Counted from the stretch's first letter, positions 43,601 to 55,200 are shown. The stretch is DNA of 64,000 bases from Micromonospora okii (GCF_020884795.1 NZ_BBZF01000012.1:364664-428663), one strand, 5' to 3'. Numbers and translations are program-made. The notes: generated from the sequence alone by a model not told the origin.

Positions 43601-45349
43601 CGTGCTCGCGCCGTTGGCCGCGGCCCGCAACGTGGCGACCGGCACGACGAGTACGGCGGTGCTCCCCGAGGAGTAGGTGAGCGAATTCGGGTTGGAGGTG
43701 AGCAGCGCGGTCTCGGTGGAGTCGGCGGTCCTCCAGAGCTTGAAGCTCACGCCGAGCGTGCCGCCGTTGCGGTCGGAGACCGGGGCGTACAGCGAGACCG
43801 AGGCGTCGCCGACGGTGCTGCCGCCCGCGCAGGCGGTCTTCGGCGAGGTGGTCAGCCCGGTCGGCTTGTTCGGTTTGTGGTTGTACTCGATGGTCAGGGT
43901 CGGGGTCGTCTGGTCGAACTCCTTCCAGCTCTGGGTGTCGCTGGCTTCGTTGGCGGCGATCATCCGCAGGGTGCGGGTGGACTTCTGCGCGGTGACGTCC
44001 GCCTTGATCTGGTTGGTGATGTCGAAGGAGACCGCGGCGGCGTTGCAGCCGCTGTAGCCGTGGGCGAAGCTCTTGGACGCGGCGAGGGGCCCGTTGCTGA
44101 CGCCCTCCCAGTAGTTCCAGGTGGCGTTCGACGAGGAGAGGGTCGTGGCCGGGGCGTAGACGTTGACGGTCCGGTCGGTGCAGTTCCACGACCGGGTGTT
44201 GGTGATCTTGAAGGTCGCCGAGTTGATCGTCGCCCCGGCCAGGGTGCTGTGGGGAACCGGGAAATTGATCAACGTGTTGGATCGCTGGCTGCCGGAGTTG
44301 CCGACCTGCATCCGGCCGATCAGGTCAGGGGTGTCCTTCCAGAAGTTGGTGGACTGGTGCTGGTAGGAGATGGTCGCCCAGCCGGACATCTTCGGCCCGA
44401 CAGGGGTCCAGGTGAACGTCGGATCGATGTAGACCGGGTAGGCGGTCCGTGAGTCGGCGAGCAGCGACGGGTCGGGGGTGAGACGCAGCTTTCCGGGGGT
44501 GACCCGGACGCCGATCGCCGCCGTACGGGCGTCGCGGCCCGGTGCGGCCGTACTGGAGGCGCTGCCGAGGCGCTGCGCCGGCTCGCCTGCCGCTCGCCTG
44601 GTCGAGTCCCACATGGCGGGGGCGGGGGCGGTGAGCACTGCCCGACCGGCGCGGTCCCGGCCGGTGATGTTCCCGGCGGCGTCGGCGGCAAGGGTGACGC
44701 CCTTGGCGGTCGTCTTCAGGTCGAGCGCGTTCAGTCTCGGGTCGGCGGCGGCTCGGCGGTTCTTGACGACGAAGACGTGGGAGAAGCCGCCCTCGGCGGT
44801 GACGGTGACGGTCAGGTCGACCCCGGGTAGGACCTCGGCGTAGGTGGCCGTCGGCCCGGAGAGCGTGGGCGCGGGCAGCGTCAGTGGGGCGGTCACCGAC
44901 AGGGCGCGGTCGCCGCTGGCCATTTCGGCCAGGGGCCCGGCGCCGCCGGGGGAGACGCGGACCTGGTTGGTGGTGACTGCCGGGGCGATGCTCCCGTCAG
45001 GGTGGCGGACGAGCGTGGCGTCGAGGTCCTTCCACTGCCCGCCGACGCGGGTGCGGGTGGGCGCGGCGGTCTGGGTGAGCTCCACCGTGCCGTCCGGTCT
45101 GGCGGTGACGGTCGCGGTGGGAGTTCCGGCGGCGGTCGCCTCCACGGGCCTGCCGCTGCGCCGAGCCTCGGCCATGGCCTTGTCCACCCCCATCGGAGTG
45201 GCGGCCGGCTTCGCGACCTGAGCGGGCGGTGCCGCGAAGGCAGGTGACGCGGGCGGGGCCACGGCAGCGCTGGCCAGGAGGAGGCCGGCGACTGCGGCCG
45301 TTGCGGATGTCCTCTCGGCCGCCGGGCGTGGTCGGTGTTTTGCGGGCAT
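40679..45349 (-). CDS. Giant secreted protein: DNRLRE, FG-GAP, LamG and PLL-type beta-propeller modules
   Basis: A 1556-residue exported protein. A signal peptide (about residues 1-40) is followed by an Ala/Thr-rich RHS-shell-like N-terminal region ([20 protein letters not shown]), a DNRLRE-type beta-sandwich at ~333-415 ([19 protein letters not shown]), fibronectin-like sequence, FG-GAP motifs ([17 protein letters not shown] near 706; [15 protein letters not shown] near 950), a LamG/concanavalin-like domain at ~1005-1200 ([11 protein letters not shown]), and from ~1215 about six ~57-residue repeats with the pattern [11 protein letters not shown]...GxWxxIG, a PLL-like lectin beta-propeller. 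Such proteins occur beside RHS genes in actinobacteria. It faces the broken RHS gene across 278 bases. Binding of surface glycans is inferred. Confidence 0.88.
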   Translation of the reverse strand: MPAKHRPRPAAERTSATAAVAGLLLASAAVAPPASPAFAAPPAQVAKPAATPMGVDKAMAEARRSGRPVEATAAGTPTATVTARPDGTVELTQTAAPTRTRVGGQWKDLDATLVRHPDGSIAPAVTTNQVRVSPGGAGPLAEMASGDRALSVTAPLTLPAPTLSGPTATYAEVLPGVDLTVTVTAEGGFSHVFVVKNRRAAADPRLNALDLKTTAKGVTLAADAAGNITGRDRAGRAVLTAPAPAMWDSTRRAAGEPAQRLGSASSTAAPGRDARTAAIGVRVTPGKLRLTPDPSLLADSRTAYPVYIDPTFTWTPVGPKMSGWATISYQHQSTNFWKDTPDLIGRMQVGNSGSQRSNTLINFPVPHSTLAGATINSATFKITNTRSWNCTDRTVNVYAPATTLSSSNATWNYWEGVSNGPLAASKSFAHGYSGCNAAAVSFDITNQIKADVTAQKSTRTLRMIAANEASDTQSWKEFDQTTPTLTIEYNHKPNKPTGLTTSPKTACAGGSTVGDASVSLYAPVSDRNGGTLGVSFKLWRTADSTETALLTSNPNSLTYSSGSTAVLVVPVATLRAAANGASTGFSWKVQATDFGAAGDWSAPCKFTFDPTRPGAPNIAEIPDNTTTIGESFTVEIAKADGTDPSGYVYQLNAGPPQDVSATAGAATVSITPRRFTNTLTVTSVSAGGNVGDSRSVTFNSNPAAVAADGDLNGDAAPDLVAVGATHGLPPGLWLAPGGTEHLAVAGTNIGAYGNGVTGNNSPTDFDGAQVITGHFTGTGLQDALVYYPATGNGGVLRANGDGSVIQAQLSGNQFSISGDLLAEGDGSLPLQLANAGNIRGANTGFPELIGTSGNVESGYHLTYYSNFYATGLYANPLVISQPTPTGGTDWDKWTITTTQVAGGTAMYLWNRTTGALYLWTDLAFDGVNQLTHTSYKLHETWNVGADLTLRAADIDSDGTPDLWALGSGGVSTAWLATDLAAGTGTVTAQPAKTLVTSNHSWQLNDGTDGPVTTAKDSAGTLDATGATGVTWSTGDTFDPDAVFNRPPATTGTLTASSAVNTNADFTVSAWVKPTALGGTVLSQSGTNTARFRLWTNAGDASWRFTMARTDVASPALDTALSAPGTARVGVWTHVMASWNKATGAMTLYVSGINAGRATHSSGWNATGLFRMGSHRSSSTAHGGYFSGELAHVQTWSRIWTVEVDTRSSGEVTAVKSTTGAVLAYRRGADGWIWGSQQSSAGGTFGPWMRIGDRSGFIGSPTALKGANGTIVLYARGIDNQVYGIGQPSVGAAFTTWRAIGTSPPAAGFASDPSAVLTSANTIGLYTRAADGWIWGTAQTAVGSSFGPWVRIGTGGAGITGRPTVIKAANGAVVIYARAGNGKIRGVNQSSAGAAFGAWVTFGTGEPTGGFAGNPAALLGANGTLVLYVVGTDGKLYGAGQPSAGAPFGTWAAMGTGQPTFVGDPAVLLTSNDKIVLYGRGTDGKIWGTQQATVGGGFGTWNIMSSGQPAEGFDSDPTALLNGNNAITLLGRSTEGRIYKTDQPSPGAGLVPWTEIP

Positions 45350-45627
45350 GAAGGGGCGCCTCCCCGTGTGTCCGATGAGCGCGTGGACGCGCCCGGTGAG
45401 CGGCCACAGTGAACCAGCCAGCCCGGGGCCGGGGAAACCATCGAGATGACAACCCGTTGCCTCTTTTCGACTCTATGTAGCGATTTGATCTATGTACATT
45501 TGCCTATCGTTACCATCCCGTTACCTTCGGTGGCGTCGAACGTGAAAGATTGTCGGCGCGCCTCGCAGAGTGCATGGTCAGTCACCCTGCGTGGCATTTC
45601 CTTGTTTCTCGTACAAGTGGGGTGCGC

Positions 45628-48600
45628 ATGCACGGGGGCTTACGCCTGCTGAGTCGTTCCAGACGTCTGGTCGCGGTGGTCGCGGCCGCATCGCTGACGG
45701 CGGGGTTGTTGTCGGGTAAGCCGGCGGTGGCGAAGCCGAAGGACGCGGCGGTGGCGAAGCCTCCTGCGACCTCGCCAGGCCCGTCGGTCAAGGGCGTCAA
45801 GCCGTTGCCGACGCGGTTCGTGACGCCGCCGGACGACGCGAAGTCCCACCATCGTCCGTCGCGGACGGACTGGCCGAAGGCCACCTCTGCGCAGGTCGAG
45901 CTGGCCGCGCCACAGGCGCTGTCGGCGTCGTCGACCAAGGCGCGCGGACCTGGGCAAGCAGGTGCCGAACCAGACCTTCACCACCTACGACGGCCTGGGT
46001 CGCGCGGTGGTGGTCACCAGCGCGAAGAACGGCGTGACCGTCTCGCAGACGATGAACATCTACCACGGTGACCGGATCACGACCGTGCCCCCCTCCGGTG
46101 GGGTCGTCAAGACCACGGTCAGCGACCAGCTCGGCCGGGACAAGGAGATTCAGGAATACCACGTCCGGCCGATGGTGACGACGCCGACGGACACGTTCAC
46201 CGGCACGTTCACCCTGACCGGCGGCACCGCCACGGTCAGCGGCTAGGGATACGACGGACACGGTAACCAGTCGACGCTCACCGACGCCGAGAACAACGTG
46301 TGGACGTCGACCTACAACCTGCTGGGTCAGGTGGTATCGAAGTCCGACCCGGACGCGGGCACCAGCAGCATGGTCTACGACGCCAACGGCAACGTCGTGC
46401 AGAGCACTGACGGTCGTGCCAAGACGCTGTCGTTCACCTACGACGTCCTCGACCGCAAGACCGGCGAGTACGCCGCCACGGTCGCGAACCAGTCCGCCGC
46501 GAATCGGCGTGGGGAGTGGGTGTACGACAATGGTAACGCCGTCGCCGGGGTCACCAACGCGATCGGGAAGCTGACCACCACCGTCTCCTACCGGGGCGGG
46601 CAGGCGTACACCACTCAACAGAAGGCTTTCAATGTCTTCGGTAGCTCGCTCGGTGTGACGGTCACAATCCCCGGAACCGAAGGAGCCCTGGGCGGGTCGT
46701 ACGTCTTCGGCCACTCGTACACGTCGGTGTTGGGGCTGCCCCTGACCGACACATACCCGGCCAGCGGCGGTCTCCCTGCGGAGACCGTGCTGCACGGGTA
46801 CGCCGGGGTCATGGACACGCCCACCACTCTGGCGGGTCTCGCCCCATACGCCAACGGCGTCACCTACGACGCCTGGAACCGGGTGAACCAGCAGACCCTT
46901 GGCTCGCTCGGCAGCCAGGCGCACGTGACGAACACGTACGACCCGCATACCGCTCGGTTGAGCAAGCAACTCGTCACTCGTACCGCGGCCACCCCCTCGA
47001 CGGTGGACGAGCAGGAGTACCAGTACGACCCAGCAGGCAACATCACCCGCAAGATCAGCAAGCGGTTGGGTGCCAGCACCCCCGCGGAGACGCAGTGCTA
47101 CGGCTATGACGGCCTGGCCCGGCTCAGGGAGGCGTGGACCGGCACCGACGCCTGCGCCAGCACGCCGACTGCCACCGACAGATCCATGGTCGGCAACACG
47201 GTGGGCGCGGGTAGCGCCTACTGGACCAGTTGGCAGATCGATCTGATCGGCAACCGGACCCAGCAGGTCGAGCACAGTCTGACCGGCGGCACGGACACCA
47301 CCACCACCTACACCTATGACGGCAACGGCCAGAACAAGCCACACACGCTGACCGCCACCACGATGACCGGGGGCGCCAGCGGTACGACGTCGTACACCTA
47401 CGACGCCGCTGGCAACACCACCGGCCGCAACGCCGCCCAGGGCAACCAGACTCTCACCTGGGACGACTCCGGCAAGCTTGCCGAAATCACCGGAGGAAGC
47501 AGCGGCGACAACTCGTTCGTCTACGACGCCGACGGCAACCTTCTGCTGCAGAAGGAACCCGGCAAGAACACCCTGTACCTGCCGGGCCAGCAGCTCACTC
47601 TCAATACCGCCACCAACGTCGTCGACGGCGACCGGTACTACGCCCTGCCGGGCGGGGGTAGCTGCGTCCGCTCCGGCAGCGGCACGGCGTACACCTTCGT
47701 CGTCGCCGACCACCAGGGCACCCCGACGCTCTACCTCGACAACACCGCCCAGAACCCCACCTGGCGGCAGTACACCCCGTACGGCGGCCCGCGCGGCGCC
47801 GCCGTCACCGCACCCGACAACCGCGGGTTCCTCAACAAGCCGATGAGCCCGACCGGGCTCACCCTGGTCGGGGCCCGCGCCTACGACCCGGCTCTCGGCC
47901 GGTTCGTCTCAGTCGACCCGGTGCAGGACACCGGCCAGCCACAGCAGTGGAACGGCTACTCCTACGCGAACAACACCCCGGTCACCTCCAGCGACCCGAC
48001 GGGAATGATCCCCGACGACTGCAAGTACTTCGACTGTTACGGCTACAACCCCACCACCGGCTGCCCCGGTGGGTGCGGCTCCACGAGCAACGTGGCCTGG
48101 GGCACGTCGAACGGCAAGTCCAGCAGCAAGGCGAAGCCGGGCGGCAAGTACGTTCCCCCGCCGCGACACAAGCCGAAGCCCAAGAAGACCGAATGTGGTT
48201 CGTTCTCCTGGATCTGCAAGAAGGCGTCCCAGGCCAAGGACTGGGTGGTCGAGCACAAGGAGGACCTTGCGGGGGTCGCCCTCGGGATCGTCGTCGGCGT
48301 CGGTTGCACGGCGCTCACGGGAGGCGCGGGCGCCGTCGTCTGCGGAGCGATCGGCGGGGCGTTGAGCTCCGGGTTGACCGGTTATCTGAAGGGTGAGCGG
48401 GGGATGGACCTCGCCATCAGCTTCGGCAGCGGCGCCCTCCTCGGCGCCCTCGGTGGTGGAGTCGGCAGTATCGTCGGTGCAGGTGCAGCTGGCTTCAGCG
48501 CAGGTGCAGCCGGCTTGAGGGCCGGTCTGGTCGGCGGAGCGAAGAAAGAGGCGGGCTTAGCCTTGCAGGGCCTTGCCCCCGGTGCGAAGGAATCCCTCAA

Positions 48601-48883
48601 GGCGCTAGCCCCCAAGAACGTAAAGAGTTTCTGGGAAGGGTCCCGCTGGGCCATCGACGACGAGGCGATGAGGGGTGGGATTTACGGGCAGCAGAAGCAG
48701 AACTTGGCGGTCGCGACGGATCTCATCGTCGGGGCTGCGTCGCCCCGCAACGGCGTCATCCCGGCAGCCGTCTCCGGCGCGTTGCCCGGCAACTGGAATG
48801 ATGTGCAGGACATCGTGCAGAAGGGCTGGCAGTTCAAGCCGGAGAACAGCATCGGTCCGCTGTTGGGAGGTGGGTTCAGCTGA
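45628..48883 (+). pseudogene. RHS/YD-repeat protein, broken by internal deletion, frameshift and nonsense codon
   Basis: An intact start region (signal peptide LVAVVAAASLTAGLLSG, then the typical N-terminal sequence ending SASSTKARG) runs in one frame to about 45945. At ~45945 the RHS pattern continues in the next frame (ADLGKQVPNQTFTTYDGLGR), so a large central piece is missing and the join is out of frame. A TAG at 46244-46246 interrupts GYDGHGNQ, where TAC (Tyr) would be expected. From 46298 the frame is open to the end: YD repeats (VYDANGNVVQS, TYDAAGNT), the RHS core end (GARAYDPALGRFVSVDPVQD), DPTGMIPDDCKY, a Gly-rich hydrophobic stretch, and a ~100-residue C-terminal domain I cannot classify. 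Intact relatives are usually far larger. A contact-dependent toxin is the ancestral role. Confidence 0.88.
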
Positions 48884-48903
48884 GCGACCCGGGTCCCGAC
48901 CAG

Positions 48904-49470
48904 ATGACGACGACTCAACGCGAACAGGTCGCCGCATACGAGCGGCGCGGACCCTTCTGGGGTCGGATGGCGGACTTGGCGACGGCACTGGCCCTCGTTG
49001 CGGGCATTGTCCTGTCGACGGTCGTCTTCGACACGGTGGCGAGCTTCTACCCCGGCACGGGTGCGGTCAAGTCCACGCCCCCTGAACAGCCAGCAGAGGC
49101 CCTGGTGGGGGATTGCCAGCGGGTCGGCCCGGTGAGCGGCGACGGCCTCGGCTACTGGTGGCACTGTGGGGTTACGGTTCGGACCCGCGACGGCCGTGAG
49201 GTGGAGACCGTCGTTGAACACTCGGTCGTCACTCCGCGTGACCGGGGCAAGGCGGTCGAGTTCCGGGAAGTGTGCTACGGGAAGGACAACTCCGATTGTC
49301 GGTACGGCCGTCCTGTGGCACGCGTCTGGGCGCTGGCACTGTCGATGATGGGCATAGTGAGGATCGGCCTGCTGCTCCTGCTGGCTGTCGGGGTCAGTTT
49401 CGCCCTGGTCCGGGCAGTGGTGGGTGTCCCGGCTGTCATTGCCTGGTACAACCGTCGTAACAAGAGATGA
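48904..49470 (+). CDS. Small membrane protein, probable RHS immunity protein (DUF6346-like)
   Basis: A 188-residue protein with a hydrophobic helix at ~23-47, a ~95-residue extracytoplasmic domain with four cysteines (GDCQRVGP, WHCGVTV, EVCYGKDNSDCRYG), and a C-terminal helix at ~150-175. The cysteines could form two disulfides. It starts 20 bases after the RHS stop, the normal place for an immunity gene. The fold resembles DUF6346 proteins from memory. ATG 48904 has no good ribosome site, suggesting translational coupling to the toxin gene. The reading frame is intact although the RHS gene is broken. Confidence 0.7.
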   Translation: MTTTQREQVAAYERRGPFWGRMADLATALALVAGIVLSTVVFDTVASFYPGTGAVKSTPPEQPAEALVGDCQRVGPVSGDGLGYWWHCGVTVRTRDGREVETVVEHSVVTPRDRGKAVEFREVCYGKDNSDCRYGRPVARVWALALSMMGIVRIGLLLLLAVGVSFALVRAVVGVPAVIAWYNRRNKR

Positions 49471-49618
49471 CCTTGGGCTGCGGATGGCCGGTGGGCGGAC
49501 GACACAGTCCCCGCCCGCCGGCCATCCGCCTCGCCTGGGGCGTTCCTTATGGAACATTTGAGCTACGGTCGTAGCCCGAGCGCCGGATCGATGGTGTCGG
49601 CAAACGTGGGAGTTCTTA

Positions 49619-50032
49619 ATGAGCAAGGCAGGACCGGCCGAGCGGCGAACCACATTAACCATCACCCTGCGTCACCCTGCTGCGACCTTTCTCTATGGGG
49701 CCACCAAGCCTCGGGTGAAGTTGGACGGCGAGGACGTTGCCATCGGCGGCTGGGGCCGGCACACGATCGCCGTCAGCCCCGGACAGCACCGCATGGAAGT
49801 GTGGGTGCCATACGTCCTGCCAAGGAAGGCGGGGCGTGCCAGCCGTGAGTTTGGCATCGACGAGGGGGCGGACGTGGCCCTTGAGTACATGGCCCCCACC
49901 ATCACCCTCGCTCGCGGTGCGCTCGGTGCGCCCGGCGAGCAGAAGTCCACCGGCTATTCCGCTGTGATGATCCTCAACGTCGTCGCCGTGCTCGTCGTCC
50001 TGGGCGTCTGCGCGGCGCTCGCCCTCTCCTGA
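49619..50032 (+). CDS. Small C-terminally anchored protein of unknown function
   Basis: A 137-residue protein. A soluble beta-rich domain (TLTITLRHPAATFLYGATKP, then VKLDGEDVAIGGWGRHTIAV and GQHRMEVWVPYVLPRKAG) is followed by a tail helix at ~114-136 (VMILNVVAVLVVLGVCAALA). The ATG has GGGAG seven bases upstream. It lies 148 bases after the probable immunity gene. The PEGA-like beta pattern suggests a small surface or regulatory module, but I do not recognise it. It may be a second immunity gene or unrelated. Confidence 0.65.
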   Translation: MSKAGPAERRTTLTITLRHPAATFLYGATKPRVKLDGEDVAIGGWGRHTIAVSPGQHRMEVWVPYVLPRKAGRASREFGIDEGADVALEYMAPTITLARGALGAPGEQKSTGYSAVMILNVVAVLVVLGVCAALALS

Positions 50033-50257
50033 ACTCCTACCGGCAATGGTCGTGGGGCGGGCCCCGTGGCCGCGCCTGACGGTCTTCTACACCGTTGTAC
50101 CGTGATGTTCCTGAAATGCTGAAAGGCGGATAATCGAACTCGCGGCGTTTCAGCCAACTGGCCAGCGCGGCCGTCATGGGCATCCTCGCCTCCCGTCCCC
50201 TTACCTGTGACCGCGATGGCGTAACCCCTCGTACGGTGAGAGCCGTGCCGGTCCGTC

Positions 50258-50291
50258 CGGCCGTAGGTGCCCTGCCGGGTGCCTACGGCCG
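50258..50291 (-). terminator. Terminator hairpin of the MoxR/vWA/SWIM operon
   Basis: CGGCCGTAGG (50258-50267) and CCTACGGCCG (50282-50291) form a perfect 10-base stem with a 14-base loop, 20 bases downstream of the last gene of the minus-strand operon. Confidence 0.6.
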
Positions 50292-50311
50292 AACAACAGT
50301 GGCCTCGACCG

Positions 50312-52234
50312 TCAGAGATCGGTTGACTCCGGGGCGGTCCAGGAGGAGCGGATCAGCTCCCGTTCCGTGGCCGCGAGGTGGGTGGTCGCGGCGACCCACG
50401 CCCAGGCGTACCGGTCCGGGTCGGGATCGGTGCGCCGGCCGAACGCGTCCCGCCCGCGCCGGTCGGACTCGTCGGCGAGCGCGGCGGCCAGCGCGGCGGC
50501 GGTGGTGAAGCCGGCGCGGCGCAGCGTCCCGGTCAGTCCGACGCCCTCGCCCCGGGCCGCCTCGGCGACCGCGCGACGGCCGCCGGAGACGGCCAGCTCC
50601 ACCAGCCGGCGCACCCGCCACAGCGGGGACTCCGCGACCGCGTCGGCCCCGACGGCGAGGACCGGCGCGGCCGGGTCGCGCGGCGGCAGGTGACCGCCCT
50701 GGAGTTCGTCGTAGCCGAGGTCCGCCCGGCCGTGCCAGTCCGCCGGCAGCCGCAGCGTCGCGGCGGCGCCCGGCAGCGGCCCGACCGCGAGCGGGCGCAG
50801 CGTGCCGGCCCGGTCCGGGTCCAGCCGGCCGACCACCCGGACCCGTAGGCCCGGACGGGTGGCGAGCCGCCGCAGGTTGGCCACGTGGGCCAGCATCGGG
50901 TGGGAGCTGACCGGCGCGAGCCGGATCACCGGCCCGCCCGGCACGGGTACGCGCTCCGTCGTGGCGTCGGCGGCGGGGACCAGCTCGCGGGCCAGCACCT
51001 GGTCGCCGACGGCGCCCACCACCATCAGGTCGCAGCCGACCAGCGCGGTCCCCGCCCGCGCCGGGTCCTCCGGGTCCTCGGCGGCGGCGAACTGGGCGGT
51101 CACCACCTCGGCGAGCGGGCGAGCGAACAGCTCCGCCAGTGGCCCGGTGGACCAGTCGCTCCCGGCGAGTGGGCTGGCGCGGACCCCCTTGCCGGCGCCG
51201 AGCCGGCCGTCGGGGGAGACGGTGGTGCCGGTGATCCGCAGGCCGCCACGCGCCAGCACCGCGTGGTTGACCGCGACCGCGCCCATCTCGGTGACGGCCC
51301 GGGCGCAGTCCCGCGCCCGGTCGGGGCCGCCCGGCTTCACGTCGCCGAAGGAGAGTTGACGCCCGTCGGCGGCGAGCAGGTGGGTGACCACCCCGGCGTA
51401 CCCGTTCGCGCTGATCACCGGCTCCCGGCAGACGCCGTACACCTCCAGCGCGCCGTCCGGCTGGTAGGCCCGCCGGAGGACGCCGACCAGCGCCGGGTCG
51501 GGGTCGCCGGCGGCCAGTCGGCCGGCCACGTACAGCAGGTCGTGCAGCACCTCGACCAGCTCGGCCAGCCGGTGGCCGGCCTGTCGTTCCCGGTGGGCGC
51601 GCAGGCCGCGCACCGCGCGAAGCGCGGCGGTCTCGGCCCGGGGCAGGCCGGCCAGCCGGGCGCCGTGCGCGGCCCGCAGCAGTTCGGCCTGGGGGACCGC
51701 GCCGGCGGCCGGCGCGCCGGCGGCGAGCACGGCGGCGGCGGCGCGCCACAGCGCACCGGCGGCGGCCCGCTGCGCCTTCGTCGGTGCCGCGCTCCGGCCG
51801 GTACGCCCGGCGGCCGACTTCCCGGTCCGGCCGGTCGCCGTCCCCCTGCCGTCGGGGGCGGACGACGCGGCGACGGACGCCGGGGCGGGCCGGGTGGCCG
51901 GGGCGGCGACCGGGCAGGCGACCAGGACCGCGGTCCGGTGCAGACAGCGGGGCGCCAGCAGGCAGGTGCACCGCGCCTGGTGCGCGTCGGTCACCGCGCC
52001 GGTCGGTCCGGGCGTGAGGGTGACCAGGGCCTCGGGGCCGCAGTCGACCGACACGCCGCCGTCCACCCGGTCGACCGGTGCCCCGGCCAGCCGTCCGACG
52101 GTGACGTCCAGCCGCTTGTGCAGCCTAGGTGGCAGGGCAGCCACCGCCGCGGCGGCGACCTCGGGCAGCACCGGCGGCAGCAGTCCGGTGGGCGTGCGGT
52201 CCGGCGACAGGGTGGCGCGCGTGACGTCCGTCAA
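50312..52234 (-). CDS. SWIM zinc-finger protein of the MoxR/vWA operon
   Basis: A 640-residue protein. The zinc motif CTCLLAPRCLH (Cys89, Cys91, Cys97, His99) fits the SWIM pattern CxCx(n)CxH. A Thr/Ala/Gly-rich linker (~105-150) precedes a ~480-residue alpha/beta region of unknown fold (EVYGVCREPVISANGYAGVV, ASPLAGSDWSTGPLAELF, GGPVIRLAPVSSHPMLAHV). SWIM domains bind nucleic acids or proteins. The TTG at 52234 overlaps the vWA gene's stop by four bases, with GGAGG upstream, so it is coupled to it. E. coli YehQ is the likely counterpart. It is the last gene of the operon. Confidence 0.8.
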   Translation of the reverse strand: MTDVTRATLSPDRTPTGLLPPVLPEVAAAAVAALPPRLHKRLDVTVGRLAGAPVDRVDGGVSVDCGPEALVTLTPGPTGAVTDAHQARCTCLLAPRCLHRTAVLVACPVAAPATRPAPASVAASSAPDGRGTATGRTGKSAAGRTGRSAAPTKAQRAAAGALWRAAAAVLAAGAPAAGAVPQAELLRAAHGARLAGLPRAETAALRAVRGLRAHRERQAGHRLAELVEVLHDLLYVAGRLAAGDPDPALVGVLRRAYQPDGALEVYGVCREPVISANGYAGVVTHLLAADGRQLSFGDVKPGGPDRARDCARAVTEMGAVAVNHAVLARGGLRITGTTVSPDGRLGAGKGVRASPLAGSDWSTGPLAELFARPLAEVVTAQFAAAEDPEDPARAGTALVGCDLMVVGAVGDQVLARELVPAADATTERVPVPGGPVIRLAPVSSHPMLAHVANLRRLATRPGLRVRVVGRLDPDRAGTLRPLAVGPLPGAAATLRLPADWHGRADLGYDELQGGHLPPRDPAAPVLAVGADAVAESPLWRVRRLVELAVSGGRRAVAEAARGEGVGLTGTLRRAGFTTAAALAAALADESDRRGRDAFGRRTDPDPDRYAWAWVAATTHLAATERELIRSSWTAPESTDL

Positions 52235-55200
52235 CGTGATCCTCCGCGGATGCGGTCGCCCACCCAGCGGGCGAGTTCGAGCGGGCTGAGAGCGGCGACC
52301 GGCATCCCGGCCGCGACGAGCTGCTCGGCGACCGGTACCGAATAGCAGGGCACTCCGCTGTCACTGAGCGCGGCGCAGCCGAGCAGGTGCACGCCGGAGC
52401 CGGCCAGGGCGCGGACCTCGCCGAGCAGCCCGGCCAGCGGGTAGCCCTCCTCGAAGTCGCTGACCACCGCGACGATGGTGCGGCTCGGCACGGTCACCAG
52501 CGAGCGGGCGTGGGCCAGCCCGGCGGCGATGTGCGTGCCACCGCCGACGCGCACCTCCAGCAGCAGCGACAGCGGGTCGTCGACCCGGTCGGTCAGGTCG
52601 GCCACCTGGGTGGAGAAGGCGAGGAAGTGGGTGGAGAGGGTGGGCACCCCGGCCAGCACGGCGGCCGTCAACGCCGACCACACCACCGACGCCTCCATCG
52701 AGCCGGACACGTCGACCACCAGCACCAGCCGCCAGTCGGCCTCCCGGCGGACGCGGGTGTGGAAGATTGGACGTTCCGGCACCACCACGGTCCGGCCGTC
52801 GTCGAGGTGCCGGGTGTGGCGCAGGTTCGCCTGGAGCGTACGGGCGAGGTTGAGCCGGCCGCCGGGCCGACGCGACGGACGCGGGTTGGACAGCCCGGTC
52901 AGCGCCGGACGGAGCTGGGTGGACAACTGCCGGGTCAGCTCCTCGACCAGCCGCCGGACCAGTGGCCGCAGCTTGGCCAGGTGCCCCTCGGGCAGGCCGC
53001 CGGCCAGGGACAGCACCGAGGTCAACAGCTCCATCGAGGGGCGTACGGCCGCCGGGTCGAGCTCGGTGAGCACGTCGGTACGGCCGTTCTCAACCGCCCG
53101 GGCGATGACCTCCTCGCGTACGGCCGTGCCGAAGAGCGCCTCGAGTTCGTCGGCCCACTCGCGCGCCGTCGGGAAGGAAGCTTCCTGGCCACCGCCGGCC
53201 GCCTGGCCGAGGTCGGTGGCACCCTCGCCCTGGCCCGCCCCGTACAGCTCGTCGAGGGCGCGGGCGTAGCGGCGGGCGTCGGCCGGCAACCGGTCGGGTT
53301 GGCGGCCGAGCAGCAGCCGCCACCGGTCGGCGGGGGTGAGCTGGGCGGCCGGCGCGTCTGGGCGGGTCCCGGTGGTGGCGGAGCCGACGGGCGTACCCGG
53401 CGCGCAGCCGGGCGGCGCGTCCGGGCCGGAAGCGGCGTCGGCCGGGCCAGCGTCGAGCGGGCCGGGATCGGGGTCGGCCGGGTCGGAGTCCGTGTCGGCC
53501 GGGGCGGTGTCGGCCGAGCCGGGATCGGCATCGACGTCGGCCGGGGCGGTCGGCTCGCCCGGGATCGGGACGTGGCGCGCGGTCAGGGCGGCCCGGCCGG
53601 CCAGGTCGGCGGCGGTCCAGCGGGCCAGCAGCTCGGGCGGGATGGACAGGGCCAGGTCGAGCCGGTCGCCGAGCCGGTCGGCGACGGTGTGCAGCAGGCG
53701 GTCGCGGGCCGCCGGGGTGAGCACGTCGAACCCGCCGCGCAGCGCCGGCAGCCGGTCCAGGAACTCGGTGTCGGTGAGCCGCTCGATCCGCTCCAGCAGC
53801 GGGTCCAACGCGGCCGGGGCGGACTGCAACAGCGGGTGCGCCCCGGTGAGCAGACCCCCGAGCAGCCGGTGCAGGTGTCGCCGGGTGTCCGGCCCGGTCG
53901 CCGCGTCGACCCAGCCGGCCACCCGGGTGCCCAGCACCTCCAGGTCGGTCAGGTCGAGCAGCACCCGGGCGGCCAGGGCGGCACCCTGGATCAGCGGCGA
54001 ACCGGCCCGGGCCAGGTGGCCGAGGGCCTCGTCCAGGCGCAGGCCGATCCGATCCTCGCCGGCGCGGACCGCGAGGTCGACCAGCGCGGCGGCGTCGGCG
54101 GTGGCGTCGCTGCCGGCCAGGCCCGGCAGCCCGCGTACCGCCGCGTCCAGCAGCACGACGGCCAGCTCGGCCGCCCGGGCCCGGCCGGCGGCGGTGGTGC
54201 CGGGCAGGTGCTCGCGGCGCAGGGCCTCCAGCAGGTCCAGGGCGGCCAGCAGCTCGGGCAGCGTGCCGGTGCCCGGCAGCACCACGGAGGCCAGCTCGAG
54301 CCGGTCGGTGACCAGCTCGGGCAGGTCGCAACGGGCGGCGTCGCGCAGCCCGGTGAGCAGTTGCGCGGCGGTGGAGCCGCCGTCGGCGGCCTCCCGGCGG
54401 AAGCGTTCCCGCAGGGTGCCGGCCGCGGCCAGGGCCGCGGTCACCCCGCGTACGCCGACCAGGTCCAGCCGGGCCGCCACGGACGGCGTCCAGGCCAGTT
54501 GCCAGCGGGTGGTCAGGGCGGCGCCGTCGCCGGTGCCGGAGACCGAGATCGGCTCGCCGTAGCCGATGCCGCAGATCCGCAGGCGGCGCAGCAGGATCTC
54601 CCGCCGCCCGTCCAGCTCGGTGCGCAGCGGATCGAGCCGGACCTCGCGGGCCTTCGGGCTGTCCGGGCCGGGCAGCCGCAGCGCGGTGAGCTCCGCCTCG
54701 ACGGCGGGGCCGAGGCCGGAGCGCGGGGTGCCGGGGGCGAGCCGGCCCCGCTCGGCGCCCACGAGCACGGTCTCCAGCGCCCTGGCCAGGGCCCGGCCAC
54801 GGCCGAGCAGTTCGCCCTGGCCGAGCACGGTGGTCACCGCCTCCAGCACCTCGCCCCGGCCGGGAGCGGGCAGGCCCCGCAACCGGGCCAGGTCGCCGGC
54901 CAGCCGTACCGTCTCGGCGGCCTCGCCGGTGCCGGCGGTGTGCCCGGCCGCGCGCAGTTCCCGGCACACGTCGGTGATCGCGCGGGCGGCGGCGGCCCGG
55001 ATCGGCTCCGGGTCGCCGGCGGCGGTGAAGACGGACTGCTGCCAGCGCGGGTCGCGGATCCCGGCCGGGTAGCCGGAACGGGAGTCGAGCAGGTCGAACG
55101 CGTACGGCACCAGCGAGGTGACCGCCGCGCCGCCGCCGTCGGTGGCGGCCGGGACGGACCGGACCTCACCGGTCGGGGCCGCGCCGGCCGTGCCGACCGT

